64,000 bases of DNA from an uncultured Acetatifactor sp. (GTDB lineage Bacteria; Bacillota; Clostridia; Lachnospirales; Lachnospiraceae): assembly GCA_910585665.1 (NCBI GenBank), contig CAJUFI010000008.1, positions 1 through 64,000 of the forward strand. Direction: 5' to 3'. Each line of letters opens with the position of its first letter. The first letter of the stretch is position 1. Below, in pieces: positions 33,695 to 42,319 of the stretch. The position numbers and the translations under genes were made by a program. The notes beneath the pieces were generated by a model. The model was not told where the DNA came from. It did no database searches and saw only the letters and a list, made by a program, of their open reading frames with translations.

Positions 33695-35077
33695 ATGAAT
33701 TTTTACGGACGGGAAAATCAAAAGAAGTGGATTCACAAAATATTCCAGTCAGACCGTCAGGAGACCATCCTGATTTACGGAAGAAGACGCATCGGAAAAA
33801 GCGAGTTGATCAAGCAGTGCCTGAGGGAGTCGCAAATCAGGAGCGTCTATTTTGAATGCAAACAGACCACAGAACTGAATAATGTAGAAAGCCTGTCGGA
33901 AATCGTCTCGGAGTGCTACGGGTACCCGAAGCTGGCTTTCGGCGGAATCGAAAGCCTGCTGAAATTCCTGTATGAGAAGGCCGGGAAGGAAAAGCTTGTC
34001 CTGGTTCTTGACGAATATCCCTATCTGCGGGAAACGGTAAAAGGGATGGACAGCATTTTACAGACACTGATTGACGGGAACCGGGAGACATCCGGTATGA
34101 AGCTGATTCTCTGCGGCTCCTATGTGGATACGATGAAAAGCCTGCTTTCTGGGCAGAATCCTCTATTTGGCAGAGTGGACTTGACGATTGACTTAAAGCC
34201 CATGGACTATTATGAGTCCGCGCCGTTCTATGCCGGGTTCTCTGACGAAGATAAGGTGAGACTCTACAGTGTGTTCGGCGGCGTGCCTTATTATAACCGG
34301 CTGATTGACCCGGAAGAGACAGTGCGGGAAAATATAGTCCGGCTGATTGCGTCTCCCGGGGCAAGGCTGGAAAATGAAGTGTCCATGTACCTGAACTCTG
34401 AAATATCCAAGATCACCAATACCAATGAGGTATTCGAGACATTGGCGAAAGGATTCTCCAGGTATAAAGATATCCTCGATCAGTCCCATGTATCCAGCGG
34501 GCCCACATTGGTGGATGTACTGGAGAAGCTGATGCGGATGGAGGTGGTGAAAAGGGAGGTGCCGATCAATGATGAAAATAACCGAAGGAAAGCCGGATAT
34601 TATATCAGTGACAATCTGTCGCTGTTCTATTATAAGTATATCTTCGGAAACATCTCCCGCATGAGCGTCATGGAAGTGGATGTCTTTTGCGAGCGGTATA
34701 TCTGGGAGGACTTCGAGACAAAGCATGTCCCCAGAGCATTTGAGGAAATCTGCAGACAATATCTGATTCGCAGGAACCGCAGCGGCGGGATGGAGGAGCC
34801 TTTTGAAAAAATCGGGAAATATTATTATGACGACCCGGTAAACAGAAGAAACGGAGAGTTCGATATCGTCACCCTTGACAGGAAAGGGTATGTTTTCTAT
34901 GAAGCGAAGTTCCGGAAAGACCCGGTGACGGACAGGATGATTCAGGAGGAAATAGCGCAGGTCAAGAACGCGGGACTTGACTGCTACCAATTTGGCTTCA
35001 TTTCCAGAAGCGGTTTCCGCTGCGGGAAACAGGAGGACGTGATCCTGATTGCCCTGGAAGACTTGTGGAGGATGTAA
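33695..35077 (+). CDS. AAA-type ATPase with DUF234 nuclease-like C-terminus
   Basis: Role unknown. The 460 residues have Walker A IYGRRRIGKSELI near residue 30, Walker B VLVLDEYPYL near 110, a sensor region KLILCGSYVD, a winged-helix middle part and a C-terminal DUF234 segment. In that segment GEFDIV followed by YEAKFR gives a D-(x)n-E-x-K pattern like PD-(D/E)XK nucleases. Such archaeal-type ATPases are scattered singly across bacteria and archaea and are often lineage-specific. The gene stands alone behind a perfect promoter. Confidence 0.8.
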   Translation: MNFYGRENQKKWIHKIFQSDRQETILIYGRRRIGKSELIKQCLRESQIRSVYFECKQTTELNNVESLSEIVSECYGYPKLAFGGIESLLKFLYEKAGKEKLVLVLDEYPYLRETVKGMDSILQTLIDGNRETSGMKLILCGSYVDTMKSLLSGQNPLFGRVDLTIDLKPMDYYESAPFYAGFSDEDKVRLYSVFGGVPYYNRLIDPEETVRENIVRLIASPGARLENEVSMYLNSEISKITNTNEVFETLAKGFSRYKDILDQSHVSSGPTLVDVLEKLMRMEVVKREVPINDENNRRKAGYYISDNLSLFYYKYIFGNISRMSVMEVDVFCERYIWEDFETKHVPRAFEEICRQYLIRRNRSGGMEEPFEKIGKYYYDDPVNRRNGEFDIVTLDRKGYVFYEAKFRKDPVTDRMIQEEIAQVKNAGLDCYQFGFISRSGFRCGKQEDVILIALEDLWRM

Positions 35078-35117
35078 GGAGTTTATAATTTGTTAATATT
35101 TATTTTTGAATAGTATA

Positions 35118-35146
35118 TTGCAATAAATAATAGTATGTGATACAAT
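35118..35146 (+). promoter_or_regulatory. Promoter and likely operator of the padR operon
   Basis: TTGCAA and TACAAT are 17 bases apart. The -35 lies in the palindrome TATTGCAATA, and ATAGTAT occurs on both sides of the spacer, so autoregulation by PadR is plausible. The leader is about 100 bases long. Confidence 0.55.
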
Positions 35147-35248
35147 GAACCAGTCAAAGATGAGTACCGAAAAAAGACGGTAGATACAGGACAATGTTGC
35201 ATTGCGACATGGAAGATTCCTGTACAAGGGAAGGAAAGGAGGTCATTC

Positions 35249-35557
35249 ATGAACACACAATTCAAAAAGGGCGCACTGGAGCTCTGCGTGCTCTCCCAGC
35301 TTGTGAGAGGGGACAAATACGGATATGAGCTGACCGAAAGGATATCTGACGAAATGTCCATTGCCGGCGGGACGCTGTATCCCATCCTGAGAAAGCTGAA
35401 AGCGGACGACTACGTGACCACATATCTGGTGGAATCGGAGTCGGGCCCGGCCAGGAAGTATTATAAACTGACCGATAAGGGGAAGCAGTATCAGTCGGAT
35501 GTAAAGCAGGAATGGGAAGCATTCGCCCGGGCGGTGAATCAGTTGATTATGGAGTAG
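35249..35557 (+). CDS. PadR-family transcriptional regulator
   Basis: Small winged-helix repressor of 102 residues. It shows the family pattern: KKGALELCVLSQLVRGDKYG, the recognition region AGGTLYPILRKLKADDYV and the wing SGPARKYYKLTDKGK. AAGGAGG lies before ATG 35249. It is followed after 12 bases by a HAAS/DUF4097 gene, a standard pairing in Firmicutes thought to respond to envelope conditions. Confidence 0.92.
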   Translation: MNTQFKKGALELCVLSQLVRGDKYGYELTERISDEMSIAGGTLYPILRKLKADDYVTTYLVESESGPARKYYKLTDKGKQYQSDVKQEWEAFARAVNQLIME

Positions 35558-35569
35558 GAGGATAACGCT

Positions 35570-36796
35570 ATGACGAAGCAGGAATATTTACAAAAACTGC
35601 AGGAAAAGCTGGAGCGTTTCAGTCAGGAGCTGCAGGAGGAGATTTTGGAGGATTACAGGCAGCATTTTGCCGAGGGGGAGAACGAAGGGAAGTCGGAATA
35701 TGAGATCATCGAGGAACTGGGCAACATCGAGGAGATGATCAGGGAACTGTCCGAGGACGAACTGCAGGAGGAATTTACCAAGAGGACCCTGGAGCCCGGC
35801 GGAACCAGCGATATGTCAGCACAGGCATCGGCGCAGTCTTCAGAGGAGGACAGCCAGGAGCCGAAGAACACGGAGCTGAAGAGCAGCTTTGCCTACTCCG
35901 GCGCTTACAAGAGTGTAGTCCTGGAGGGCAAGGTGGCCGATGTGCGCGTGGAGCGTTCCGAGGATGACCAGATTCATGTGGATTACGAAGCCAAGGGCGT
36001 GAACAGCCAGCTGAACTACGAATATTACCAGTACGAAGAGGACGGCACCTTCTACGCCGGAGTGAAGCGCAGAAAGGGCGCCAGGGACGACGGGGACGGC
36101 GAGGAGAAGATGGTGAAAGTGACCCTGTTCGGCAGGACGATAATCTCCTACGGAAATGTCGGCAGCTTCAGCAGCGGACAGGTCATCTCTTTGGTTGTGA
36201 GGGTTCCGAAGCATGTGACCAAAGTGGTCGCCAAGACGGCCAGCGGAAATGTACATGTGTCCGGTATCGAAGTGGAATCCCTGGAGAGCAACACCGGGAG
36301 CGGCAATGTGGCCATGGAGGAAATCATTGCCGACAGGCTGAAAGGCCATGCCGGAAGCGGCAACGTAAACGTGAACCATGCGGAATTCATATCCGGAAAC
36401 CTGGAGACCGGAAGCGGCAACGTGAAGGCGGAGCGGATAAAGGGCAGGGATTTAAGATGCGGCACCGGAAGCGGCAATATTTCCTTGGATTCCGTGGTGG
36501 CTGAGTACCATCTGGGCACCGGGAGCGGCAATATCAAGGTGAAGGCCGTGGGCGGCAGCGAAAGAGTCGACATGTCCACCGGAAGCGGTTCGGTGAAGCT
36601 GTCCCTGGAGGACGTGAAGGGAATGGAAGCCACCGTCCGCAGCGGTTCCGGCAGCATCCGGATTGGCTGGGACGAGGAAGAGGGGCAGAAAGTGAAGAAC
36701 GGCACCTACGCCTACGGCAACAGCGCCTGTAAAGTGCGGGCCACCACCGGAAGCGGCAGCATCAAGATTTACGGCAGCCAGGGCAGCCAGGTTTGA
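35570..36796 (+). CDS. HAAS (DUF1700) and DUF4097 adhesin-like protein
   Basis: The 408 residues begin with a HAAS/DUF1700 helical domain (EYLQKLQEKLERFSQELQEE, DYRQHFAEGENEGKSEYEII) and continue into a DUF4097 beta-solenoid. From about residue 205 the motif TGSGNV or a close variant recurs roughly every 15-22 residues about seven times, each marking a turn. No membrane segment or signal peptide is seen, although many relatives carry one. Translated with padR. Function unknown. Confidence 0.85.
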   Translation: MTKQEYLQKLQEKLERFSQELQEEILEDYRQHFAEGENEGKSEYEIIEELGNIEEMIRELSEDELQEEFTKRTLEPGGTSDMSAQASAQSSEEDSQEPKNTELKSSFAYSGAYKSVVLEGKVADVRVERSEDDQIHVDYEAKGVNSQLNYEYYQYEEDGTFYAGVKRRKGARDDGDGEEKMVKVTLFGRTIISYGNVGSFSSGQVISLVVRVPKHVTKVVAKTASGNVHVSGIEVESLESNTGSGNVAMEEIIADRLKGHAGSGNVNVNHAEFISGNLETGSGNVKAERIKGRDLRCGTGSGNISLDSVVAEYHLGTGSGNIKVKAVGGSERVDMSTGSGSVKLSLEDVKGMEATVRSGSGSIRIGWDEEEGQKVKNGTYAYGNSACKVRATTGSGSIKIYGSQGSQV

Positions 36797-36926
36797 CGAA
36801 GGGCGGCTGAGACTTATAGGGTGTAGTCGGGAAATCTTCGTACAGTGGAAGGCTGCGAGGATATGGCCATTGTTGCGAAGTATGGCTGAGGCTTACAGAG
36901 CATCGCCGGAATGAGCAGCATACAGG

Positions 36927-36973
36927 AGAACAGGGAATGTGGCATTGCATGAGGAATGTCCGCTCCCTGTTCT
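36927..36973 (+). terminator. Probable terminator of the padR operon
   Basis: AGAACAGGGA pairs with TCCCTGTTCT across a 27-base loop, followed by TGCGTTTGCG. The T-run is weak. The rest of 36797-37010 holds nothing recognised. Confidence 0.45.
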
Positions 36974-37025
36974 TGCGTTTGCGGTGATTTTAGGAAAATA
37001 GGGTCCGTTACACTGTCACATAGGA

Positions 37026-37070
37026 TTTTACATGAATTTTACAATCAAAAGATGGCTGATCTGATATAAT
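37026..37070 (+). promoter_or_regulatory. Pho-box-like direct repeats and -10 of phoP
   Basis: TTTTACATGAA and TTTTACAATCA repeat with an 11-bp period, followed 21 bases later by TATAAT (37065-37070), so the repeats overlap the -35 region. The same pair recurs before the phosphate symporter. Confidence 0.6.
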
Positions 37071-37118
37071 TGCGGTACAATAAAATGAAATCAGAAACGG
37101 CAATCTGATTAAGGACAG

Positions 37119-37224
37119 CAAGGAAGTGTCTGTAAATAACTGATACGAGTTTAAAGCTGCCATGGCAGGGCGGCACCGCGTAAGCAGATAGCTGAACTTG
37201 GTATAGAATCCGTCGACAGAATTT
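37119..37224 (+). repeat. Diverged palindromic element in the phoP leader
   Basis: The left end (GGAAGTGTCTGTAAATAACT, then GATACGAGTTTA) clearly belongs to the element family. The right end (TTGGTATAGAAT, then CGACAGAATT) is a degraded match. The core differs from the other copies. It ends 13 bases before ATG 37238. Confidence 0.6.
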
Positions 37225-37237
37225 AGGGGGGCAGGGA

Positions 37238-37912
37238 ATGATTTTTTGCGTGGAGGATGACAGAGAAATTCGGGATTTGATGCTATATGCCCTGGGCTCA
37301 GCGGGCTTTGAAGCCAGGGGGTTTGCGGACGGCGAGGCGTTCTTTCGCGGACTGGAGGAAGCGCGGCCGGAGCTTGTGATGCTGGACATCATGCTGCCAG
37401 GGGAGGACGGCATCGAGATACTGAAACGACTGCGGGGGAATGGGGTCACGGAAGACATTCCGGTAATCATGGCCACCGCCAAGGGCACAGAGTATGACAA
37501 GGTCATCGGCCTGGATCTGGGAGCCGATGATTATCTGGCGAAGCCTTTCGGGATGCTGGAGATGGTGTCGCGGGTGAAGGCCGTGCTGCGCCGCAGCAGG
37601 CCCCGGGAGAAGTCGGAAATCCTTCGGGCCGGGGCGCTGGAACTGAACCAGAGGGAGCATACCGTTACCGTGAACGGAGAGCGGATTATGCTTACCCTGA
37701 AGGAATACCAATTGCTTCAGATATTCCTGGACAATCCAGGCAGGGTGTTCACCAGGGATCAGTTGCTGGAACAGGTCTGGGGGGCTTCCTACGCGGGGGA
37801 GACCCGCACGGTGGACGTGCATATCGGCACTTTGCGCTCCAAATTGGGCGTCTGCGGGAATGCCATCGAGACCATCCGGGGTGTGGGATACCGGTATTCT
37901 TCCTGTGGATAG
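37238..37912 (+). CDS. phoP: PhoP/PhoB-type response regulator
   Basis: OmpR-family regulator, assigned to phosphate control because it sits with a PhoR-type kinase and a Na/Pi symporter under a shared box. The 224 residues have a receiver (CVEDDREIRD, LVMLDIMLPGEDG, ADDYLAKPFG) and a winged helix (LTLKEYQLLQIFLDNPGRVF, YAGETRTVDVHIGTLRSKLG). GGGGGCAGGGA precedes ATG 37238. The gene name rests on context as well as sequence. Confidence 0.85.
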   Translation: MIFCVEDDREIRDLMLYALGSAGFEARGFADGEAFFRGLEEARPELVMLDIMLPGEDGIEILKRLRGNGVTEDIPVIMATAKGTEYDKVIGLDLGADDYLAKPFGMLEMVSRVKAVLRRSRPREKSEILRAGALELNQREHTVTVNGERIMLTLKEYQLLQIFLDNPGRVFTRDQLLEQVWGASYAGETRTVDVHIGTLRSKLGVCGNAIETIRGVGYRYSSCG

Positions 37913-37928
37913 TGTGGAGGGTGTAAGC

Positions 37929-39593
37929 ATGACAAAACGTATCTTTCGTTCCATCTGCCTGGCGGCGCTGGGGGTGTTTTTGTCCTCTGCGGTGCTGTTC
38001 ATGGGCGTGGTCTACGATTATTTCTCCGGCGTGCAGCATGACCAGCTGAGGATGCAGACGCAGCTGGCCGCCCAGGGGGCAGCTAACGAGGGAAGCAGAT
38101 ATTTTGAGGGGCTGGAGGTGGAGGGCTTCCGCATTACCTGGATTGGGGCAAAGGGCGAAGTGCTCTACGACAGCGCTTCGGATTCCGCCGAGATGGAGAA
38201 CCATATGGAGCGGGATGAGATCAGGGAAGCTTTCGCCGGCGGAAGCGGAGAGAGCTCGCGCTATTCCGTCACTTTGCTGGAACGGGCTATCTACTGTGCG
38301 GAGAGACTGCCGGACGGCACGGTGCTGCGGCTCTCCATGGCGCAGAATACGCCTCTTACCTTATTCCTGGGGATACTTCAGCCAGTGTGCATCGTCTTCG
38401 CGGTGGCGGTGCTTCTGTCGCTGTTTTTGGCGTTCCGGCTGTCCAGGGCCATCGTGAAGCCGCTGAACGAACTGGATCTGGACCAGCCTTTGATGAACCA
38501 GGAGTATGAGGAGATCGCTCCGCTGCTGAAGCGCATGTCCCAGCAGCAGCGCCAGATCCGGAAGCAGCGGGAAGAGCTGCGCAGAAGGCAGAGCGAGTTC
38601 GAGACGGTCACCACGGGCATGGCGGAGGGCATCGTCCTGTTGAACGGGAACAAGGTCATCCTGAGCATCAATCCGGCGGCTCTGCGGCTGTTCGGCACAG
38701 ACCGTTCCTGTGAGGGAAAATATATCCTGTCCGTGAACCGGAGCCTGCAGCTACAGGAACTGCTCCAGAAGGCCGGGGACGGCAGACATGCGGAAATGGT
38801 CATGGAGCTGAACGGCGGGACATATCAGCTGGCGGCCAGCCCCGTCTTCTCCGAGGGGCTGGTGTCCGGCGTGGTCCTCCTGATGCTGGATGTGACGGAG
38901 AAGGAGAAGGCGGAGCAGCTGCGCCGGGAATTCACCGCCAATGTGTCCCACGAGCTGAAGACGCCGCTCCACACCATTTCCGGCAGCGCGGAGCTGATGG
39001 CGGAGGGCATGGTCCGGAACGAAGACATTCCTGTATTCTCAAGGCGTATCTATGCGGAGTCCCAGCGCATGATCCGGCTGGTGGAGGACATCATCAGGCT
39101 GTCCCATCTGGACGAGGGCGCAGGGGACATGAAATGGGAGGAGATGGATCTCCATGCCCTGGCAGAGGAGAACATAAACGTACTAATGCCGGAAGCGAAG
39201 AAGAGGGGCATCCAGGTGGATCTGGCGGGTGAGACGGTCTGGGTTCGCGGTATCCGGCAGCTGGTCTCAGGGATTTTCTATAACCTCATCGACAATGCCA
39301 TCAAATACAACCACAGGGAGGGCAGCGTCCGGGTGACGGTGGAGGCGGAAAGGGCTGGCGCATCGGTGTGCGTGGCCGACACAGGGATAGGCATTCCCGC
39401 GGAGCATCAGGAGCGCATCTTCGAGCGGTTCTACCGGGTGGACAAGAGCCATTCCAAGGAAATCGGCGGTACGGGGCTGGGCCTTTCCATCGTCAAGCAC
39501 GCAGCGAAGCTGCACGGAGCCGCGATTCAGGTGGACAGCATCGTGGGGGAGGGGACGGCCATCAAAATCCACTTTACAGGAATTTTACAATAA
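37929..39593 (+). CDS. phoR: PhoR-type sensor histidine kinase with PAS domain
   Basis: Membrane kinase for the regulator just upstream (16-base gap). The 554 residues have helix 1 near residues 5-30, an external domain of about 120 residues, helix 2 (LFLGILQPVCIVFAVAVLLS), a PAS domain near residues 220-320 (FETVTTGMAEGIVLLNGNKV), phosphoacceptor ANVSHELKTPLHTISGS and ATPase motifs NLIDNAIKYNH and GGTGLGLSIVKHA. GGAGGGTG lies before ATG 37929. The stop codon overlaps the box of the next gene. Confidence 0.88.
   Translation: MTKRIFRSICLAALGVFLSSAVLFMGVVYDYFSGVQHDQLRMQTQLAAQGAANEGSRYFEGLEVEGFRITWIGAKGEVLYDSASDSAEMENHMERDEIREAFAGGSGESSRYSVTLLERAIYCAERLPDGTVLRLSMAQNTPLTLFLGILQPVCIVFAVAVLLSLFLAFRLSRAIVKPLNELDLDQPLMNQEYEEIAPLLKRMSQQQRQIRKQREELRRRQSEFETVTTGMAEGIVLLNGNKVILSINPAALRLFGTDRSCEGKYILSVNRSLQLQELLQKAGDGRHAEMVMELNGGTYQLAASPVFSEGLVSGVVLLMLDVTEKEKAEQLRREFTANVSHELKTPLHTISGSAELMAEGMVRNEDIPVFSRRIYAESQRMIRLVEDIIRLSHLDEGAGDMKWEEMDLHALAEENINVLMPEAKKRGIQVDLAGETVWVRGIRQLVSGIFYNLIDNAIKYNHREGSVRVTVEAERAGASVCVADTGIGIPAEHQERIFERFYRVDKSHSKEIGGTGLGLSIVKHAAKLHGAAIQVDSIVGEGTAIKIHFTGILQ
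39573..39589 (+). promoter_or_regulatory. Pho-box-like direct repeats before the Na/Pi symporter
   Basis: TTTACAGGAA and TTTTACAATAA show TTTACA twice at an 11-bp interval, almost identical to the phoP box. They lie across the last codons of phoR, about 80 bases before ATG 39667. Confidence 0.6.
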
Positions 39594-39666
39594 CAGGATA
39601 ATAGATTTGATGTCTATTTGATAAAATAATCCATAGAAAACGTAAGGAAGAAAGGACAGGGATTCT

Positions 39667-41424
39667 ATGGATATTTTCGATGTGCTGACACTGATTGGAG
39701 GATTGAGCCTGTTTCTGTTCGGCATGAGCATCATGGGACAGGCTCTGGAGCGCAGGGCAGGGGGCAAGCTGCGCCTGCTCTTAGGCCGACTTACCACCAA
39801 CAAAGCCGCTGGCCTTCTGACGGGGCTCGGCATCACGGCGGTGATTCAGAGCTCTTCGGCTGCCACGGTGATGGTAGTGGGCTTCGTGAATTCCGGCCTG
39901 ATGACGCTGAAGCAGGCCATCCATGTCATCATGGGAGCCAATATCGGTACTACGGTGACAGCGTGGCTTCTGAGCCTGGCCGGAATCGACAGCGGCAATG
40001 TGTTCGTCCGGCTGCTGAAGCCCTCTTCCTTTACGCCGGTTCTGGCTTTTATAGGAATCCTTTTCTATCTGTTCTTGAAAAACGACAAGAAGAAGGACAC
40101 CGGCATGATCCTGCTGGGATTCGCCACACTGATGTTCGGCATGGAGACCATGGCAGGGGCGGTGGAAGGGCTTCGGGACGTGCCGGGCTTCCAGAACTTC
40201 TTCCTTCTGTTCCGCAATCCGATCCTGGGAGTGCTGGCGGGAACGGCGCTGACGGCGGTCATCCAGTCCAGCTCCGCTTCCGTAGGCATCCTCCAGGCGC
40301 TGGCTTCCACCGGCAGAGTCTCCTACGGGGCGGCGATTCCCATCATCATGGGGCAGAACATCGGTACCTGTGTGACAGCCATGCTCTCTTCCGTAGGGGC
40401 AAACAAGAATGCCAAGCGGGCGGCCATGGTGCACCTGTCCTTCAATGTAATCGGCACCACGGTTTGCCTGGCGGTGTTCTGGCTGATCAAAGGGGTCTTC
40501 GCGCCTGCGCTTTTGGAGGAACCGGCATCGCTGTTCGGCATCGCCGTGGCGCATTCTATCTTTAATGTGCTGTGCACCATATTGATGCTGCCCCTGTCCG
40601 GCCTTCTGGAGAGGCTGGTGAACCGGCTGGTTCCGGATGCCAGGCAGCCGGAAGCCCAGTCCGAGCTGGACGAGCGTCTGCTGGCCACGCCCCCTATCGC
40701 GCTGGAGCGCTGCCATGAAGTGGCCGCGGCCATGGCGGAACTGTCTGTGGAAGCCATGGAGGAAGCCATGGAATCCCTGCGGGGGTATTCCCCGGAGCTT
40801 GCGGCGGCTGTCCGGGAGAAGGAGGAGCGCAGCGACCACTATGAGGACATGCTGGGGACTTATCTGGTGAAGCTGAGCGCCAAGCGGATCAGCGCGTCGG
40901 ACAGCGCGGAAGCGGCGAAGCTTCTGAAATTGATCGGGGATTTTGAGCGCATTTCCGACCATGCGGTGAATCTGCTGGAGTCGGCGGAGGAAATGCGGGG
41001 GAAGGGGATGGAGTTCACGGAGTCGGCGGCCGCGGAGCTGGAGGTCATTTTCAAAGCCGTGGAGGAGATTCTGCATTTGTCCCTGGACGCCTTTCTGCGG
41101 GAGAATCTGGAAGCGGCTTCCATGGTGGAACCCCTGGAACAGGTCATCGACAAGCTGAAAGAACAGATGCGTACCAGACATATCCTTCGGCTGCAGCAGG
41201 GAATCTGCACCATGGACGCGGGCTTTGTGTGGTCGGACCTCCTCACCAGCCTGGAGCGGACTTCAGACCACTGCTCGAACATCGCGGGGTGCGTCCTGGA
41301 CATGGCAGACCACAACCTGAATCTCCACGAGTCTCTGCGCAGCGTGCGGAATGACAGCGAGGATTTTCAGCGGAAGTTCAAAGAGTACGCCGGGAAGTAT
41401 TCCTTTGTCCACATGGGGAGCTGA
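39667..41424 (+). CDS. Na/Pi cotransporter with PhoU-like C-terminal domain
   Basis: Sodium-coupled phosphate transporter of the NptA/YjbB family. The 585 residues contain two inverted-repeat halves, each with the signature QSSSA (AVIQSSSAATVMVVGF near residue 60 and AVIQSSSASVGILQAL near 200), in about eight helices. A cytoplasmic PhoU-like helical domain follows from about residue 340. GGAAGAAAGGACAGG precedes ATG 39667. Linkage to phoPR and the shared box support a role in phosphate homeostasis; export is possible in this family. Confidence 0.9.
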   Translation: MDIFDVLTLIGGLSLFLFGMSIMGQALERRAGGKLRLLLGRLTTNKAAGLLTGLGITAVIQSSSAATVMVVGFVNSGLMTLKQAIHVIMGANIGTTVTAWLLSLAGIDSGNVFVRLLKPSSFTPVLAFIGILFYLFLKNDKKKDTGMILLGFATLMFGMETMAGAVEGLRDVPGFQNFFLLFRNPILGVLAGTALTAVIQSSSASVGILQALASTGRVSYGAAIPIIMGQNIGTCVTAMLSSVGANKNAKRAAMVHLSFNVIGTTVCLAVFWLIKGVFAPALLEEPASLFGIAVAHSIFNVLCTILMLPLSGLLERLVNRLVPDARQPEAQSELDERLLATPPIALERCHEVAAAMAELSVEAMEEAMESLRGYSPELAAAVREKEERSDHYEDMLGTYLVKLSAKRISASDSAEAAKLLKLIGDFERISDHAVNLLESAEEMRGKGMEFTESAAAELEVIFKAVEEILHLSLDAFLRENLEAASMVEPLEQVIDKLKEQMRTRHILRLQQGICTMDAGFVWSDLLTSLERTSDHCSNIAGCVLDMADHNLNLHESLRSVRNDSEDFQRKFKEYAGKYSFVHMGS

Positions 41425-41486
41425 GCGTATCTATCTTCTGGGTATTCCATGCACCGGTTCAGTTTCTGCCGTTTTTTCGGCAAACG

Positions 41487-41515
41487 TTGAAATAGCCGTT
41501 GAAATATGCTATAGT
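41487..41515 (+). promoter_or_regulatory. Promoter of the LytTR cassette
   Basis: TTGAAA and TATAGT separated by 17 bases, about 45 bases before ATG 41560. Confidence 0.7.
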
Positions 41516-41559
41516 GTTAAAAATATCCGTTTGGGACTGTACAGGAGGGATGACAGGGG

Positions 41560-42264
41560 ATGACCTATAAAATCATCATCACCGATGACAGCGCCGCAGA
41601 TACCGCTTTTCTGCGGGGCCTTGCCGAAGAATGGGCGGCAGAGCGGCGGATCACGGCGGAAATCGCGGCTTATTCCTCATCGGAAGCCTTTCTGTTCCGC
41701 TGGGAGGAGGATCAGGCCTGTGATCTTCTGCTTTTTGACATCGAAATGCCCGGTATCGATGGCGTGACCCTTGCCAAGAAGATCCGGCAGACCAATAAAA
41801 ACGTCAACATTGTCTTTATCACCGGCTATTCCGACTACATCGCCGAGGGCTACGAGGTCTCCGCGCTTCACTATCTGATGAAGCCAGTGGATCGGGAGAA
41901 GCTCTTCCGCACCCTGGATCGGGCCTACGAGCGGTCGGTGCGGGACATGCAGTATCTGACCCTCAAAATGCCCGATACCGTGGTGCGGGTGCCCTTCGGC
42001 GAGATTCGATGGCTGGAGGTGCGGCAGAATTACGTCACTGTCCACGCTGACCGGGATTACACTCTGAAAGCGCCCCTCTGGGACTTCGAGAATCAGCTTT
42101 CCTCCGATTCCTCCTTCTATCGGGTGGGGAGGTCGTACATCGTCAATCTGCGCTGTATCAAACAGGTGATGAAAAAGGAGATTTTGCTGATGGATTCCAC
42201 TGTGATTCCTTTGCCCAGGGGAATGTACGAACCTCTGAACCGGGAGATCATCAAACGTTTATAA
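41560..42264 (+). CDS. LytTR-family response regulator
   Basis: Regulator of the AgrA/LytR type. The 234 residues have a receiver (ITDDSAAD, LLLFDIEMPGIDG, HYLMKPVDREK) and a LytTR DNA-binding domain (VRVPFGEIRWLEVRQNYVTV, FYRVGRSYIVNLRCIKQV). AGGAGGGATGACAGGGG precedes the ATG. It is followed by a GHKL kinase and two ABC exporters in the same direction. In related clusters such regulators control export of peptides or immunity to them. Confidence 0.93.
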   Translation: MTYKIIITDDSAADTAFLRGLAEEWAAERRITAEIAAYSSSEAFLFRWEEDQACDLLLFDIEMPGIDGVTLAKKIRQTNKNVNIVFITGYSDYIAEGYEVSALHYLMKPVDREKLFRTLDRAYERSVRDMQYLTLKMPDTVVRVPFGEIRWLEVRQNYVTVHADRDYTLKAPLWDFENQLSSDSSFYRVGRSYIVNLRCIKQVMKKEILLMDSTVIPLPRGMYEPLNREIIKRL

Positions 42265-42319
42265 GGGAAACTGTCATGGTGGTGCGGTCAGCTGTATGGG
42301 AGTTTAGAAAGAGGAGACC

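Noticed and set aside
37168..37182. AGGGCGGCACCGCG resembles the T-box antiterminator core
   Set aside because: No upstream T-box stems or terminator were found, the downstream gene is a response regulator, and the stretch lies inside a diverged palindromic element.
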